A stretch of DNA of 32,559 nucleotides. Origin: a bacterium. GTDB taxonomy: Bacteria > Latescibacterota > UBA2968 > UBA8231. The position numbers and the translations under genes were made by a program. The stretch spans positions 1 to 32,559 of the forward strand of contig JAQCJA010000003.1 of NCBI GenBank assembly GCA_027593305.1, given 5' to 3'. Shown piece by piece: positions 8,745 through 18,323 of this stretch; positions within the stretch are counted from its first letter, which is position 1, and every line of letters starts with the position of its first letter. Below the pieces are notes generated by a model. That model made no database searches. It was not told the origin of the DNA and worked only from the letters and a program-made list of their open reading frames with translations.

Positions 8745-9440
8745 ATGAAGGTGGACGTGCTGTTTTTTGCTGGGGCGCGCGATGCCGTGGGAGCCAAGGC
8801 ACTTGAGGTCACCTTGCCTGAAGGCGCCACGGCCGGATCGCTGCTGGAAAAATTGGCGCGGCAGTACCCGGCCTTTGTCCGGATGGCCTCGTTTGCTCAG
8901 GTTGCCGTCAACGAAGACTATGTACCAAGGACACACCCCCTGAGTATGGGCGACACCGTGGCCGTGATTCCTCCGGTCAGTGGCGGCTCAGGCTCCAGAA
9001 ATTTCCAGGTAGTGGACAGGCCCATTCGTCCGGAGGAATTCCACGAACTCGTGCGCACCGATTCAGACGGAGCTATCGTCACATTCTCGGGCGTGGTTCG
9101 CGACCACACGGGTGGTCGAGAGACTTCTCATCTGCTGTATGAGGCCTACGCGCCCATGGCCGAGAAGAAGATGGCATCGTTAGCTCAGCAGGCCCGTGCC
9201 CGGTGGAGCCTGGGTGACATCGCCATGATGCACCGCGTCGGTCGCCTGGAAATCGGTGAAATTTCGATCCTCGTGAGTGTCGCCAGTCCCCACCGCGGCG
9301 GGGCATTCGAGGCCTGCCAGTTTCTCATCGATCGTCTCAAAGCCGAAGTCCCCGTCTGGAAGAAGGAAGTGGGACCCAGTGGCGACTTCTGGGTGGAGGG
9401 TCCCGGCGATCACACCCCGGCCCAGGTCGGTCCGCAGTGA
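8745..9440 (+). CDS. MoaD-MoaE fusion (molybdopterin synthase, MoaX-like)
   Basis: MoaD-like N-terminus 'MKVDVLFFAGARDAVG...VAVIPPVSGG' then MoaE-like 'GAIVTFSGVVRDHTGGRETSHLLYEAYAPMAEKKM...HRVGRLEIGEISILVSVASPHRGGAFEACQFLIDRLKAEVPVWKKE'. Confidence 0.9.
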   Translation: MKVDVLFFAGARDAVGAKALEVTLPEGATAGSLLEKLARQYPAFVRMASFAQVAVNEDYVPRTHPLSMGDTVAVIPPVSGGSGSRNFQVVDRPIRPEEFHELVRTDSDGAIVTFSGVVRDHTGGRETSHLLYEAYAPMAEKKMASLAQQARARWSLGDIAMMHRVGRLEIGEISILVSVASPHRGGAFEACQFLIDRLKAEVPVWKKEVGPSGDFWVEGPGDHTPAQVGPQ

Positions 9441-9904
9441 TCACGAATTTCAGTTGGGTCCTGCCCGGCCAGCTTGCCGGCTTCGGCCTGCCCGAGCAGG
9501 CTACCGTCACGGACCTGCAGGCGCTTCGTGACCAGGGGATCGGTGCCCTGGTTTCCCTGACTGAATTACCCATGGATACCGAGCTGACTTCACAGGTCGG
9601 CCTTCGGTATCGGCACCTGCCTGTTCCGGACATGCAAGCGCCCTCTCTCGACGAAATCAGGTGCTTCACGGAATTTGTCACCGAGGCTCGAGCGGCGGGC
9701 ATCGCAACGGCAACACATTGTCGCGCAGGTCTTGGACGAACTGGCACCATGCTGGCGTGTTATCTGGTGCATGAAGGCCACACCTGGGACCATGCGCTTG
9801 CCACTGTAAGGGTCAACCGCCCGGGCTCTATCGAGACGACAGCGCAGGAAAAGGTAGTATTCGACTACGCCCGGATGCTGCATGCGAACGGGGAGGGGGC
9901 CTGA
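9437..9904 (+). CDS. Dual-specificity / tyrosine-type protein phosphatase
   Basis: CX5R signature 'THCRAGLGRTGTMLACYLV'. GTG start overlaps the MoaD-MoaE stop (GTGA). Confidence 0.82.
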   Translation: MITNFSWVLPGQLAGFGLPEQATVTDLQALRDQGIGALVSLTELPMDTELTSQVGLRYRHLPVPDMQAPSLDEIRCFTEFVTEARAAGIATATHCRAGLGRTGTMLACYLVHEGHTWDHALATVRVNRPGSIETTAQEKVVFDYARMLHANGEGA

Positions 9905-9958
9905 TGACGAAGGGAAGCGAACCCAAGACTCCACATGATCGGGAGGGGAGGTCAAAAA

Positions 9959-10150
9959 ATGGATGCTCCGTATCCTAGTTGCCTCAAGTGTCAGCAGGGG
10001 GTGCTCGTGCCCCTGTCAGACTACGGCCGGGACGGCGCCGCAATTCACTACAAGGCCTGGGTTTGTACCAGCCCGGATTGCGGCTACAATATCCGCATTG
10101 ACAATGGTGAACTCAGTATTGGCAAGGAGTTAAGGGAGTCGTACAAATAA
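9959..10150 (+). CDS. Small zinc-ribbon-like protein (63 aa)
   Basis: 'CLKCQQG...WVCTSPDCGYNIRI'. Strong purine-rich Shine-Dalgarno (GGGAGGGGAGG) before ATG 9959. Confidence 0.6.
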   Translation: MDAPYPSCLKCQQGVLVPLSDYGRDGAAIHYKAWVCTSPDCGYNIRIDNGELSIGKELRESYK

Positions 10151-10181
10151 GGGGACAAGATCCTGGCGCACCGAGGATCCA

Positions 10182-11114
10182 ATGCAGCGGCTGCTGACGC
10201 GAGACTGGGGCGTCAAACTGGGGGCCGTCCTGCTGTCGACAGCCTTGTGGTTCCACGCCGTCACGGAGCGGACGTATCGCAGGAACCTGCAGGTCCCCCT
10301 CATCGTCGAGGAGTCCTCAGAAAACGTGGGCGACGCGCCCCTGATGATCTCGAGCCCCCTCCCACCAACCGTGAGGGTGGCCGTGTCCGGACGCGGCAAG
10401 GACCTTCTACGTGCAGCCGATGATGACTTCCTCCTGCACGTCCAGCTGCCAACAGGGCGCCCGGGCAAGCGACTCAATCTTCGACTGGACGTCACCCAGG
10501 TTGAGACCCAGGTGGAGTCCAATCTTGCAGTCGACGCCGTGCTCCAACCGACAGATCTCAGTGTGATGCTCGATCACAGGGAGGACCGCCGCGTTCCCAT
10601 CCGGCCCCGAATCGGTTTGCGTCTGGCCGAGTCGTACACCCAGGTCGGTACGTCGCAACTGGACGCCGACTCCGTCGACATTACGGGTCCGCGAGGCCAC
10701 ATCCGACAAATCGACGTGATCTACACCGACAGCCTTTTTCGCCAGGATGTGCGAGCCGATGTTGATCTGGAACTTGCCCTGAACATCCCCCAAGGGAGGC
10801 TGATTGAGCTTCGCCCGGATCACGTTCACGTGCATGTCGACATCCAGGAGTTGGCCGAATACGAGGTGCTCAACGTCCCTGTTGCGGTTGTCAACGCCCC
10901 CCCGGGCGCTGTGGCCGAGCCATCACGCGTCTCGGTTCGGGTTCGCGGCGGAGCCGATCTCATCGGCAACCTCGATCCGGAAAGCGACATCGGTTTGACC
11001 GTGCTTTATGAACTGGCTCGATCCGCTGAAGGTGGTCCGATCGAGGGGAGTACAGGGCAACTGTACGAGATTCGCCGGATTACGCCTGAACGCGCCACCG
11101 TCGTCTTGCGCTGA
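10182..11114 (+). CDS. YbbR-like domain protein
   Basis: N-terminal TM 'RDWGVKLGAVLLSTALWFHAVTE' followed by repeated beta-rich YbbR-type segments such as 'LQVPLIVEESSENVGDAPLMISSPLPPTVRVAVSGRGKDLL'. Confidence 0.72.
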   Translation: MQRLLTRDWGVKLGAVLLSTALWFHAVTERTYRRNLQVPLIVEESSENVGDAPLMISSPLPPTVRVAVSGRGKDLLRAADDDFLLHVQLPTGRPGKRLNLRLDVTQVETQVESNLAVDAVLQPTDLSVMLDHREDRRVPIRPRIGLRLAESYTQVGTSQLDADSVDITGPRGHIRQIDVIYTDSLFRQDVRADVDLELALNIPQGRLIELRPDHVHVHVDIQELAEYEVLNVPVAVVNAPPGAVAEPSRVSVRVRGGADLIGNLDPESDIGLTVLYELARSAEGGPIEGSTGQLYEIRRITPERATVVLR

Positions 11115-11115
11115 T

Positions 11116-12153
11116 TTGGTTGTCCTCGGACTCGAGACGTCCTGCGACGAGACTTCGGCGGCTGTCATCACTGCCGATGGCAAACTGCAGTCGAACGTCG
11201 TGCTGTCACAGCACGACCATGCTCGCTACGGCGGCGTCGTCCCCGAACTGGCGTCCCGAGCCCATATCCGAACCGTCGGGCCCGTCGTTGAGCAGGCTTT
11301 GCAGGAGGCCGGCTGTTCTCTGGATCAACTCGACGCAATTGCCGTTACGCACGGTCCGGGCCTGGTCGGCTCCCTGCTCGTCGGGGTGAACATCGCCAAG
11401 GGGCTGGCCTACAGCCGCGATCTGGCTCTCATCGGGGTGCACCACCTCGAGGGACATCTGTACTCGGCCGGAATCGAGCGTCCCCTGCCACCCCCATTCG
11501 TCGCGCTTCTGGTCTCCGGCGGACACACCGAACTGATCCACGTCCGAGACCATGGCTCCTATGAGCACCTTGGCCGGACACTGGACGATGCGGCGGGTGA
11601 GGCCTTCGACAAGGTCGCCCGGCTGCTCGATCTTCTGCCTCCCGACCAATTGGTCGCCGGGGGCCGGGCCGTCAGCGACGCTGCCGAGGCGGGAGATCCC
11701 CAGGCGGTGAAATTCCCCAGGCCCCTGCCCGAAAAGAAGGGGCTCGATTTCAGCTTCAGCGGACTGAAAACTGCCGTCCGCACAGAACTGATACGTCTGG
11801 GTGGCCCCGGCTCCGAGGGGGTGAAGGCACGCACGGCAGATATGGCCGCCAGTTTCCAGCAGGCTGTCATCGATGTTCTTGTCCGACGCGCGTGTGATGC
11901 GGTGGAGAGCACCGGCATCGAGCGACTTTCGCTTGTTGGCGGTGTCGCGGCAAATCGTCTGCTGCGCGAGAGCTTGTGCCACGCGATGGACAAGATCGGG
12001 GTAGAGTTCTTTACACCCAGTTCCATCCTCTGCACTGACAATGCAGCGATGATCGCGGCTGCAGGTCGCCATCGCCTGCTGACAGGGGAACGCAGCGGCT
12101 GGGATCTCGACGCCCATCCCCGCCTGGCGCTGCCAGGCCTGCAGCATGAGTGA
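11116..12153 (+). CDS. tsaD: tRNA N6-adenosine threonylcarbamoyltransferase TsaD
   Basis: 'VLGLETSCDETSAAVI', 'HGPGLVGSLLVGVNIAKGLAYS', metal motif 'HHLEGH', 'LLVSGGHTEL', 'GGVAANRLLR'. TTG start immediately after the YbbR stop. Confidence 0.95.
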   Translation: MVVLGLETSCDETSAAVITADGKLQSNVVLSQHDHARYGGVVPELASRAHIRTVGPVVEQALQEAGCSLDQLDAIAVTHGPGLVGSLLVGVNIAKGLAYSRDLALIGVHHLEGHLYSAGIERPLPPPFVALLVSGGHTELIHVRDHGSYEHLGRTLDDAAGEAFDKVARLLDLLPPDQLVAGGRAVSDAAEAGDPQAVKFPRPLPEKKGLDFSFSGLKTAVRTELIRLGGPGSEGVKARTADMAASFQQAVIDVLVRRACDAVESTGIERLSLVGGVAANRLLRESLCHAMDKIGVEFFTPSSILCTDNAAMIAAAGRHRLLTGERSGWDLDAHPRLALPGLQHE

Positions 12154-14275
12154 TCTTCTCGACGCCGCTCTCCGCCTCGACGCCGTCTGGCCATGGTTGC
12201 TGCCTCTGCCGCCGATGGTATTGTTTGCCAACCTTGTGTATCGGTGGACACGCCCCCCCGTGGCCCAGTCTCGGGTTGTCCTGCTCTGGTTACTCCGAGC
12301 CGCAACTTTCGCAATTGTCGTGCTGCTTCTGGCAGAGCCCGTTCTATCCTATCTCGCCCGGCGGGCACTGCGACCCGGAGTTGTGACGCTCGTTGACGCG
12401 AGCCCATCAATGGATGTCGAAGAGAGGGGTGTAACGCGCCTTGATCGAATCCGGAGATCCATGGCGGATGGACTCGCAGAGGCTCTTGTCGGGCCGGTAA
12501 GAGCGTTCTCTGCATCCGTGCAGGATATCGATCCGGATACCCTTGATCGACTCCACTCTTCTGGCAAAGCCACGGATCTGGCCGCCGCGCTGGCGTCCGT
12601 CCTTGACGAGGCCGCCGACCCACGACTGTTGAGCGCCATCGTCCTGATCACAGACGGCAGGCACAATCTGGGCCCAGACCCGGTCCGCCTCGCCAGCGAG
12701 CACGGAACGCCCATCCATGTTCTCGGCGTGACCTCAGAGACGAGCCCCGATGATGTGCAGGTTCTGGGTCTCGAAATCGACGACCAACCCTTTGCCGGGA
12801 AGCCGATACGACTCCTGGCGCGTCTGCGGAGTTGGGGCTTTCAAGACAGCACGGTGACTTTGCGGCTGGAAGAAGGCGAGCAAATTCTCAGTCAAGTCGA
12901 GATCCCACTCGCTGTCGACGGGCAGGTGCAGCCTGTGGCATTGTCGACGCCCCCCATGAGTCCCGGTCCTCACCTTCTCCAATTGTATGTTGTGCCCAGG
13001 GCCGGGGAACTGACGCCGCACAACAACCAGTCTCTGTTGGCCCTTAATGTCAGGCAGAGCCGGCTTCGCATCCTGCTGCTTGCGGATCGACCGAACCCCG
13101 AATCAGGCTTCGTCCGGCGGACATTAATGGCTGATTCGACGCTGCAGGTTGACGCGTTCATCGGCCGCGGCGAGGCCGCCTACTACGGTGGCGCCCCGAT
13201 ACCGACTGCTTTCGGAGGGTACGACGCCGTCGTTGTGTTGTCCCCCGAGGGGCCGCTCGACACGCTGCCTGAAGCCTTGCAGGCCTACCTGACCGATGGG
13301 GGAGGCACCCTGATTCAGACGCTGGCCAGCGACACAGGCGCGTCCTCCGAGACGTGGTCCGATATTCTGCCCACTGTGACAGAGACAGGTACTGCGGACG
13401 TGCACGATCAGGCGCCCCTTCACCTTGTACCCGAAACGCGCAATCACCCGATTCATCGTGGTATGACGAGAAACGTCTCCGAGGATCCCTGGCAACGATT
13501 GCCGCCGTTGCAGGCACGAACACCCCGAGTTCGGGTGAAGCCAACCGCAAAGGTCCTGTTGGCAGCAGCCGACGGTGCTCCCGTTGTGGTGGCTGGTGCC
13601 TACGGTACGGGCCGCGTCGTACATGTCACAGGAACAGGATTCTGGCGTCAAAGCCTGTTCGGTGAGGGGGCGGGCGGCGACGCCAGGACCGTCCCCGCGT
13701 TCTGGCGGAGTGCCGTCCACTGGCTGGCTTTGGCCGAGTCCGGAGGACGCGTGCAGGCCTCTGCCGAGCAACCGGTATACCGATCCGGACAACCGGCTGC
13801 AGTTACGGCGCAGGTATTCGATGAACTGCAGGAGCCACTCACAGACGCTGAAGTCGAACTCTCCCTCTCTCCGGGGGGCCGTTCCATCATCCTGGAGCCA
13901 ACGGTCCCGGGCCACTACCGGACTGAACTTCCAGATCTCGCTGCTGGCACCTACACCTTCCTGGTCCGGGCCCGGATCGGCATGGAGAGCATTGGTCAGA
14001 CGGAGGGCTCATTCGTCATTGAAGACCATACGATTGAGTCCGACGATCTGCGATCCGATCCCGAGATGCTTGCTGCGATTGCCCGCGCCAGCGGCGGCAC
14101 CTATCGAGGGATCGAGGCCTGGCCGGATCTGGTCCAGACCATCCGCCCAACGCCGATTCTCGTACGCGAGCAGCAGGACATCGGGGTGAAGATTCACCAC
14201 ATGGGTTGGCTCTTGCTGCTGACAGGGCTGTTGACGACGGAGTGGATTCTGCGCAAGCGCTCGGGTATGCTGTGA
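12146..14275 (+). CDS. Membrane protein with von Willebrand factor A-like domain
   Basis: Two N-terminal TM helices, 'VVTLVDASPSMDVEERG' MIDAS-like motif, 'IVLITDGRHNLGPDP', C-terminal TM. ATG overlaps the tsaD end. Confidence 0.75.
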   Translation: MSDLLDAALRLDAVWPWLLPLPPMVLFANLVYRWTRPPVAQSRVVLLWLLRAATFAIVVLLLAEPVLSYLARRALRPGVVTLVDASPSMDVEERGVTRLDRIRRSMADGLAEALVGPVRAFSASVQDIDPDTLDRLHSSGKATDLAAALASVLDEAADPRLLSAIVLITDGRHNLGPDPVRLASEHGTPIHVLGVTSETSPDDVQVLGLEIDDQPFAGKPIRLLARLRSWGFQDSTVTLRLEEGEQILSQVEIPLAVDGQVQPVALSTPPMSPGPHLLQLYVVPRAGELTPHNNQSLLALNVRQSRLRILLLADRPNPESGFVRRTLMADSTLQVDAFIGRGEAAYYGGAPIPTAFGGYDAVVVLSPEGPLDTLPEALQAYLTDGGGTLIQTLASDTGASSETWSDILPTVTETGTADVHDQAPLHLVPETRNHPIHRGMTRNVSEDPWQRLPPLQARTPRVRVKPTAKVLLAAADGAPVVVAGAYGTGRVVHVTGTGFWRQSLFGEGAGGDARTVPAFWRSAVHWLALAESGGRVQASAEQPVYRSGQPAAVTAQVFDELQEPLTDAEVELSLSPGGRSIILEPTVPGHYRTELPDLAAGTYTFLVRARIGMESIGQTEGSFVIEDHTIESDDLRSDPEMLAAIARASGGTYRGIEAWPDLVQTIRPTPILVREQQDIGVKIHHMGWLLLLTGLLTTEWILRKRSGML

Positions 14276-15117
14276 GAGCTGCTCCGCCGATGTTCTTCCT
14301 GGCTCTCTATATCGCAAGCCCAGGGGCCCTGTGCGGGCAGGCCCGGCTCTCGGAAGTCATGACCGATCCGTTGGGAAGCGAGCCCCACGACGAGTTTGTC
14401 GAGATCTACAACGCCAGCCAGACAGACACGATCGACCTGGCTGGCTGGTCTCTGGGCAATGGCGATGAGATCGACAGAATCATCGCCCTCCGGAACGGCA
14501 CGAGGCTGCAACCAGGAGGGTTCGCCCTGGTGCTGGATGGCAGCTATGCGGGCGCCTCGACGACGTATGATTCGGTGCGAGAGTCCGTCACAATCGTTAC
14601 TATTGAGGACCGCGCATTTGGCAGATCAGGGTGGTCCAATTCGGCACACGAACAAGTGATTCTCGTGGATGCCGCCGGTGATACGGCCGACATGTTTTCC
14701 TACGACCCCGTTGCCAGTCGCGCCGGCCATTCGTGGGAGCGCCGAACCGACTCGCGATGGCAGTTGTCGTTGTGGGTAGGTGGCACACCGGGGCAGCAGA
14801 ACAGTGTCGATCAGGCACCCGCGGAGACGGGCCGTATCGTTATGGACCGGTCGCCCGATCCATTTGTTGAGAGCCTGCAGATTGTCTGTCACCTGCCCTT
14901 TGCACCGGCTCTGCTGTCGGTGACGGTTTACGACACCGAGGGCAACCTTGTACTGCGTTTGCGCGACTGGGAGCCAGCCGTCTTCGAGCAGACCATCCGC
15001 TGGGACGGTCGAACAGCATCGGGGCAATTTTGTCCCCCAGGTTTGTACATTCTGTTGGCCAGGGCCAGTGCTGAGGGACGGACCGTTCACGAAAAAGTAA
15101 CCGTCTCCCGGCAGTGA
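14272..15117 (+). CDS. Secreted lamin-tail-domain-like protein with FlgD-like C-terminal domain
   Basis: 'ARLSEVMTDPLGSEPHDEFVEIYNASQTDTIDLAGWSLGNGDE' matches the lamin-tail pattern; C-terminus 'VTVYDTEGNLVLRLRDWEPAVFEQTIRWDGRTASGQFCPPGLYILLARA'. GTGA overlap with upstream stop. Confidence 0.72.
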   Translation: MRAAPPMFFLALYIASPGALCGQARLSEVMTDPLGSEPHDEFVEIYNASQTDTIDLAGWSLGNGDEIDRIIALRNGTRLQPGGFALVLDGSYAGASTTYDSVRESVTIVTIEDRAFGRSGWSNSAHEQVILVDAAGDTADMFSYDPVASRAGHSWERRTDSRWQLSLWVGGTPGQQNSVDQAPAETGRIVMDRSPDPFVESLQIVCHLPFAPALLSVTVYDTEGNLVLRLRDWEPAVFEQTIRWDGRTASGQFCPPGLYILLARASAEGRTVHEKVTVSRQ

Positions 15118-15246
15118 CAGTTCGTTTTTGAGGTACAACTGGCGATCCCCGTCGCTACACGGTGGCCCTCCCCGGCTGCCGCCACGTTCCCCGACGTCCC
15201 CTACCGAACGCATCGGGCGCCCTTTGAGCGCCGATGATCACAGGAT

Positions 15247-17658
15247 ATGTCCGAACTCGCACAGCGCTTCGTCGCAGGACGCAAGGGATCACAAGTCTCA
15301 GGTGTCCTGCTAACCGCCCTTGGGACCTTTCTGCTTGTCAGTCTCGTCTCATACTCACATTTCGATCCACCCAATTCCAGCCAGTTTCACAGTGGTACGA
15401 TCAACTGGGCGGGCAAGATTGGGGCGCACGTGTCGTACGGTCTGTTCGCAGCCGTCGGCCTCAGCGCCTACACACTGCCTGTGATCGCTCTCCTGTGGGG
15501 ATGGAATCGTCTCCGCCGCCGTGAAGTTCGCGCCGACGCCATGCGGACCGCCGGGTTGCTCGGCATCGCTACGTTCTCCTCCATTGCATCCGGACTGCCC
15601 ACCTGGTCGTCCTATACGGCTTTTGAACTGGGTGGCTGGCTGGGGACGTGGACAACGAACGTCTTCCTGGTTCCTTACACCGGCCGTGTCGGTTCCACGA
15701 TCCTGCTCTCAGCCCTGCTGTTGGCCTCCCTTCTGCTCGTCACCGACCTCGACCCACGTCGACTGCTGACGTTGCTCGCTGCTGCTGGCACACATGTCCA
15801 TGCCGCAGCAACCCGGGCGTTCGCCTCGATCCGGATCATCTCGGCCAGACTCGCCTCCGTCGGACGACGGGATGATCCAGAAGACTCTGAGCCCGAGGAG
15901 GATGACGACGACGACGAGGGGGAGGATGACGAGGAGGGCTTTGAAGGGCAGGATTCAGTCGCCGATGACGAAGAGCGACGGGAAACACGAACGCCACCAA
16001 AGCGTCTGCCAACCATCAGGAAGGACGAAATCCAGGTGCGGCGGCCCCCTGTTGCCGACGCTGTCCCTGTGAGGCCCACTCCCCCGGCTCCATCGCCCAC
16101 AGAGGACCAGGACCTGGCAAAGGAGTCAGACACGAGTGCCGGATCGGGCAAACTGCGCAAGAAAGGCGGACGCTACAAAGTTCCCGTCGTGAGCCTGCTT
16201 GATCCTGTTCCGAATGACCGGGGCGAGCCGGACCGGGAGTCGCTGCTGGCCAATGCGCGAATCCTTGAGGAAGCCATGGCGAACTTTGACGTGATGGGGA
16301 AAGTCGTCGAGATCAGCCCGGGCCCCGTCGTGACTCGTTACGAGGTTGAGCCGGCACCAGGGGTCAAGGTGGGACGAATCTCCGCCCTGGCTGATGACCT
16401 GGCTCGCGTCATGAGTGCCCAGGGCATACGCATCCAGGCCCCGGTCCCGGGAAAGTCCGTGGTTGGTGTTGAGATCGCCAATCATCATCGTGAAACGGTG
16501 TATCTGCGCGAAATCATCGATTCTCCAGCCTTCAAGAACTCTGAGTCTCTCATCACCATGGCGCTGGGCAAGACGATTGCCGGCGAAGACTTCGTCACAG
16601 ACATGGCGAAGATGCCGCACTTGCTCGTGGCAGGCGCCACGGGTGCTGGCAAGAGTGTGTGCATCAACGGCCTGATCTGCAGCATCCTGCTGCGCGCCAC
16701 GCCGGATCAGGTGCGGTTGCTCATGATCGATCCGAAGGTCGTGGAGTTGACGATGTACAACGGCATTCCGCATCTGCTTGTGCCCGTCATCACGGAGCCA
16801 AAAAAGGCATCGGAGGCACTCAAGTGGGCGGTGGCCGAGATGGAGGTCCGCTATCGGTCCCTGGCGCGAATGCATGTGCGCAACCTGGCCGACTACAACG
16901 CCAAAGTTGAGAAAGCGCTGGCCGAGCGCGCCGCCGCCGGTGATGCTGGCGCCGAGACTGAGGAGGCCGCCGCGGGTGAGGAACTGCGGAAATTGCCATT
17001 CATTGTCATCATCATCGACGAGTTCGCCGATCTGATGCTCACGGCACCAGCTGATGTCGAGACCTCTCTCATGGGGCTCGCGCAGAAGTCGCGCGCCGTT
17101 GGCATTCACATCATCCTGGCAACGCAACGCCCCTCGGTGAACGTGATCACGGGTGTGATCAAGGCGAACTTTCCGTCACGCATCGCTTTTCAGGTGGCCT
17201 CCAAGATCGACTCGCGGACAATTCTTGATATGAACGGCGCCGAACGCCTGCTCGGGCGTGGTGATATGTTGTTTCTGCCCAGTGGTCAAGGTGAGCCCAT
17301 CCGCATCCACGGCGCCTACATTTCCGGCGAGGAGACCGAACGACTCGTGGAGAAGATCAAAGAGAGTGGCTACGAGGTGGAGGAGGTCAAGGTCTTTGCC
17401 CCACGAGGTGACGCTTCCGGGGGGAACAGTGATCGGGACGAGTTGTTCGAGGATGCTGTCGCCATCGTTCTCGATACGCAACAGGCAAGCACCTCTTTCC
17501 TGCAGCGAAGAATGAAAGTGGGCTACTCGAGGGCCGCGCGTCTGATGGATGAACTGGAATCGGAGGGCATCGTCGGCCCCGCCGAGGGTGCCAAGCCACG
17601 GGAGATCCTCGTGGAGTCGGGGCCCAGCGCCTACGCGAAGGAGGATGATCTCAATTGA
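15247..17658 (+). CDS. ftsK: DNA translocase FtsK/SpoIIIE
   Basis: N-terminal TM helices, very acidic linker, Walker A 'GATGAGKSVCING', 'MIDPKVVELTMYNGIPHLLVPVITEPKKA', C-terminal gamma domain 'STSFLQRRMKVGYSRAARLMDELE'. Confidence 0.96.
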   Translation: MSELAQRFVAGRKGSQVSGVLLTALGTFLLVSLVSYSHFDPPNSSQFHSGTINWAGKIGAHVSYGLFAAVGLSAYTLPVIALLWGWNRLRRREVRADAMRTAGLLGIATFSSIASGLPTWSSYTAFELGGWLGTWTTNVFLVPYTGRVGSTILLSALLLASLLLVTDLDPRRLLTLLAAAGTHVHAAATRAFASIRIISARLASVGRRDDPEDSEPEEDDDDDEGEDDEEGFEGQDSVADDEERRETRTPPKRLPTIRKDEIQVRRPPVADAVPVRPTPPAPSPTEDQDLAKESDTSAGSGKLRKKGGRYKVPVVSLLDPVPNDRGEPDRESLLANARILEEAMANFDVMGKVVEISPGPVVTRYEVEPAPGVKVGRISALADDLARVMSAQGIRIQAPVPGKSVVGVEIANHHRETVYLREIIDSPAFKNSESLITMALGKTIAGEDFVTDMAKMPHLLVAGATGAGKSVCINGLICSILLRATPDQVRLLMIDPKVVELTMYNGIPHLLVPVITEPKKASEALKWAVAEMEVRYRSLARMHVRNLADYNAKVEKALAERAAAGDAGAETEEAAAGEELRKLPFIVIIIDEFADLMLTAPADVETSLMGLAQKSRAVGIHIILATQRPSVNVITGVIKANFPSRIAFQVASKIDSRTILDMNGAERLLGRGDMLFLPSGQGEPIRIHGAYISGEETERLVEKIKESGYEVEEVKVFAPRGDASGGNSDRDELFEDAVAIVLDTQQASTSFLQRRMKVGYSRAARLMDELESEGIVGPAEGAKPREILVESGPSAYAKEDDLN

Positions 17659-18323
17659 GACGGACCGCAGCGATCGGCCGATGCCTTGTTTTGTCTTGCC
17701 TGCTGTTGCCAATGGTGGCCCACGCCATCACCGGCGGAGAGGTTATCGAGCGAATGCAGGAGCGTTTCGCCGACGCCAAGTCCTACGAGGCCAGGTTCGA
17801 GAAGCAGTTCTACTGGGCCGTCCTGGATAAGAGCATGTCCCGCGAAGGCCATATCTATACGCGACGCCCGGGGCAGTTTCGCGTGGAGGTCGACGATGGA
17901 GACCTGGTCGTGGCCGATGGTACGACCATCTGGGCCTATAACAAGGCGAACGACCAGGTCATCGTGTCGCACTACGAAGGCGAACTGCGGACGCCCTGGG
18001 AGATCCTCGTGCAGTACACCGACGGATATCGACCTGTGTCGGTCAAAGAGACAAAGATCGATGGCCAGCAGGCATATGAGTTGACCCTGCAGCCCCGCGA
18101 TGACGTGCCGGCCCATCTCCGGTTGCAGCGCATGCGTGTCTGGGTTGAGCGCAAGGACTGGTATCTGCTGCGCGTCGAGCAAGTCGAGGCCAATGATGAT
18201 GTTCGCACCTACATCCTCAAGGATCACCGCAAGGACAAGAAGCTGAAGGACGAACTCTTCACCTTTCTTGCGCCAGAAGGCGCACAGGTCGTCGATCAAC
18301 GCGTCACTCCCGGCGGACCGTGA
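17655..18323 (+). CDS. lolA: Outer-membrane lipoprotein carrier LolA-like
   Basis: Signal peptide; 'YEARFEKQFYW...GHIYTRRPGQFRVEVDDGDLVVADGTTIWAYNKANDQVIV'. TTGA overlap with the ftsK stop. Confidence 0.82.
   Translation: MRRTAAIGRCLVLSCLLLPMVAHAITGGEVIERMQERFADAKSYEARFEKQFYWAVLDKSMSREGHIYTRRPGQFRVEVDDGDLVVADGTTIWAYNKANDQVIVSHYEGELRTPWEILVQYTDGYRPVSVKETKIDGQQAYELTLQPRDDVPAHLRLQRMRVWVERKDWYLLRVEQVEANDDVRTYILKDHRKDKKLKDELFTFLAPEGAQVVDQRVTPGGP

Noticed and set aside
11206-12623. Long antisense ORFs opposite tsaD and the VWA gene
   Set aside because: Plus-strand TsaD motifs are unambiguous; antisense products are low-complexity Arg/Pro/Ser-rich.
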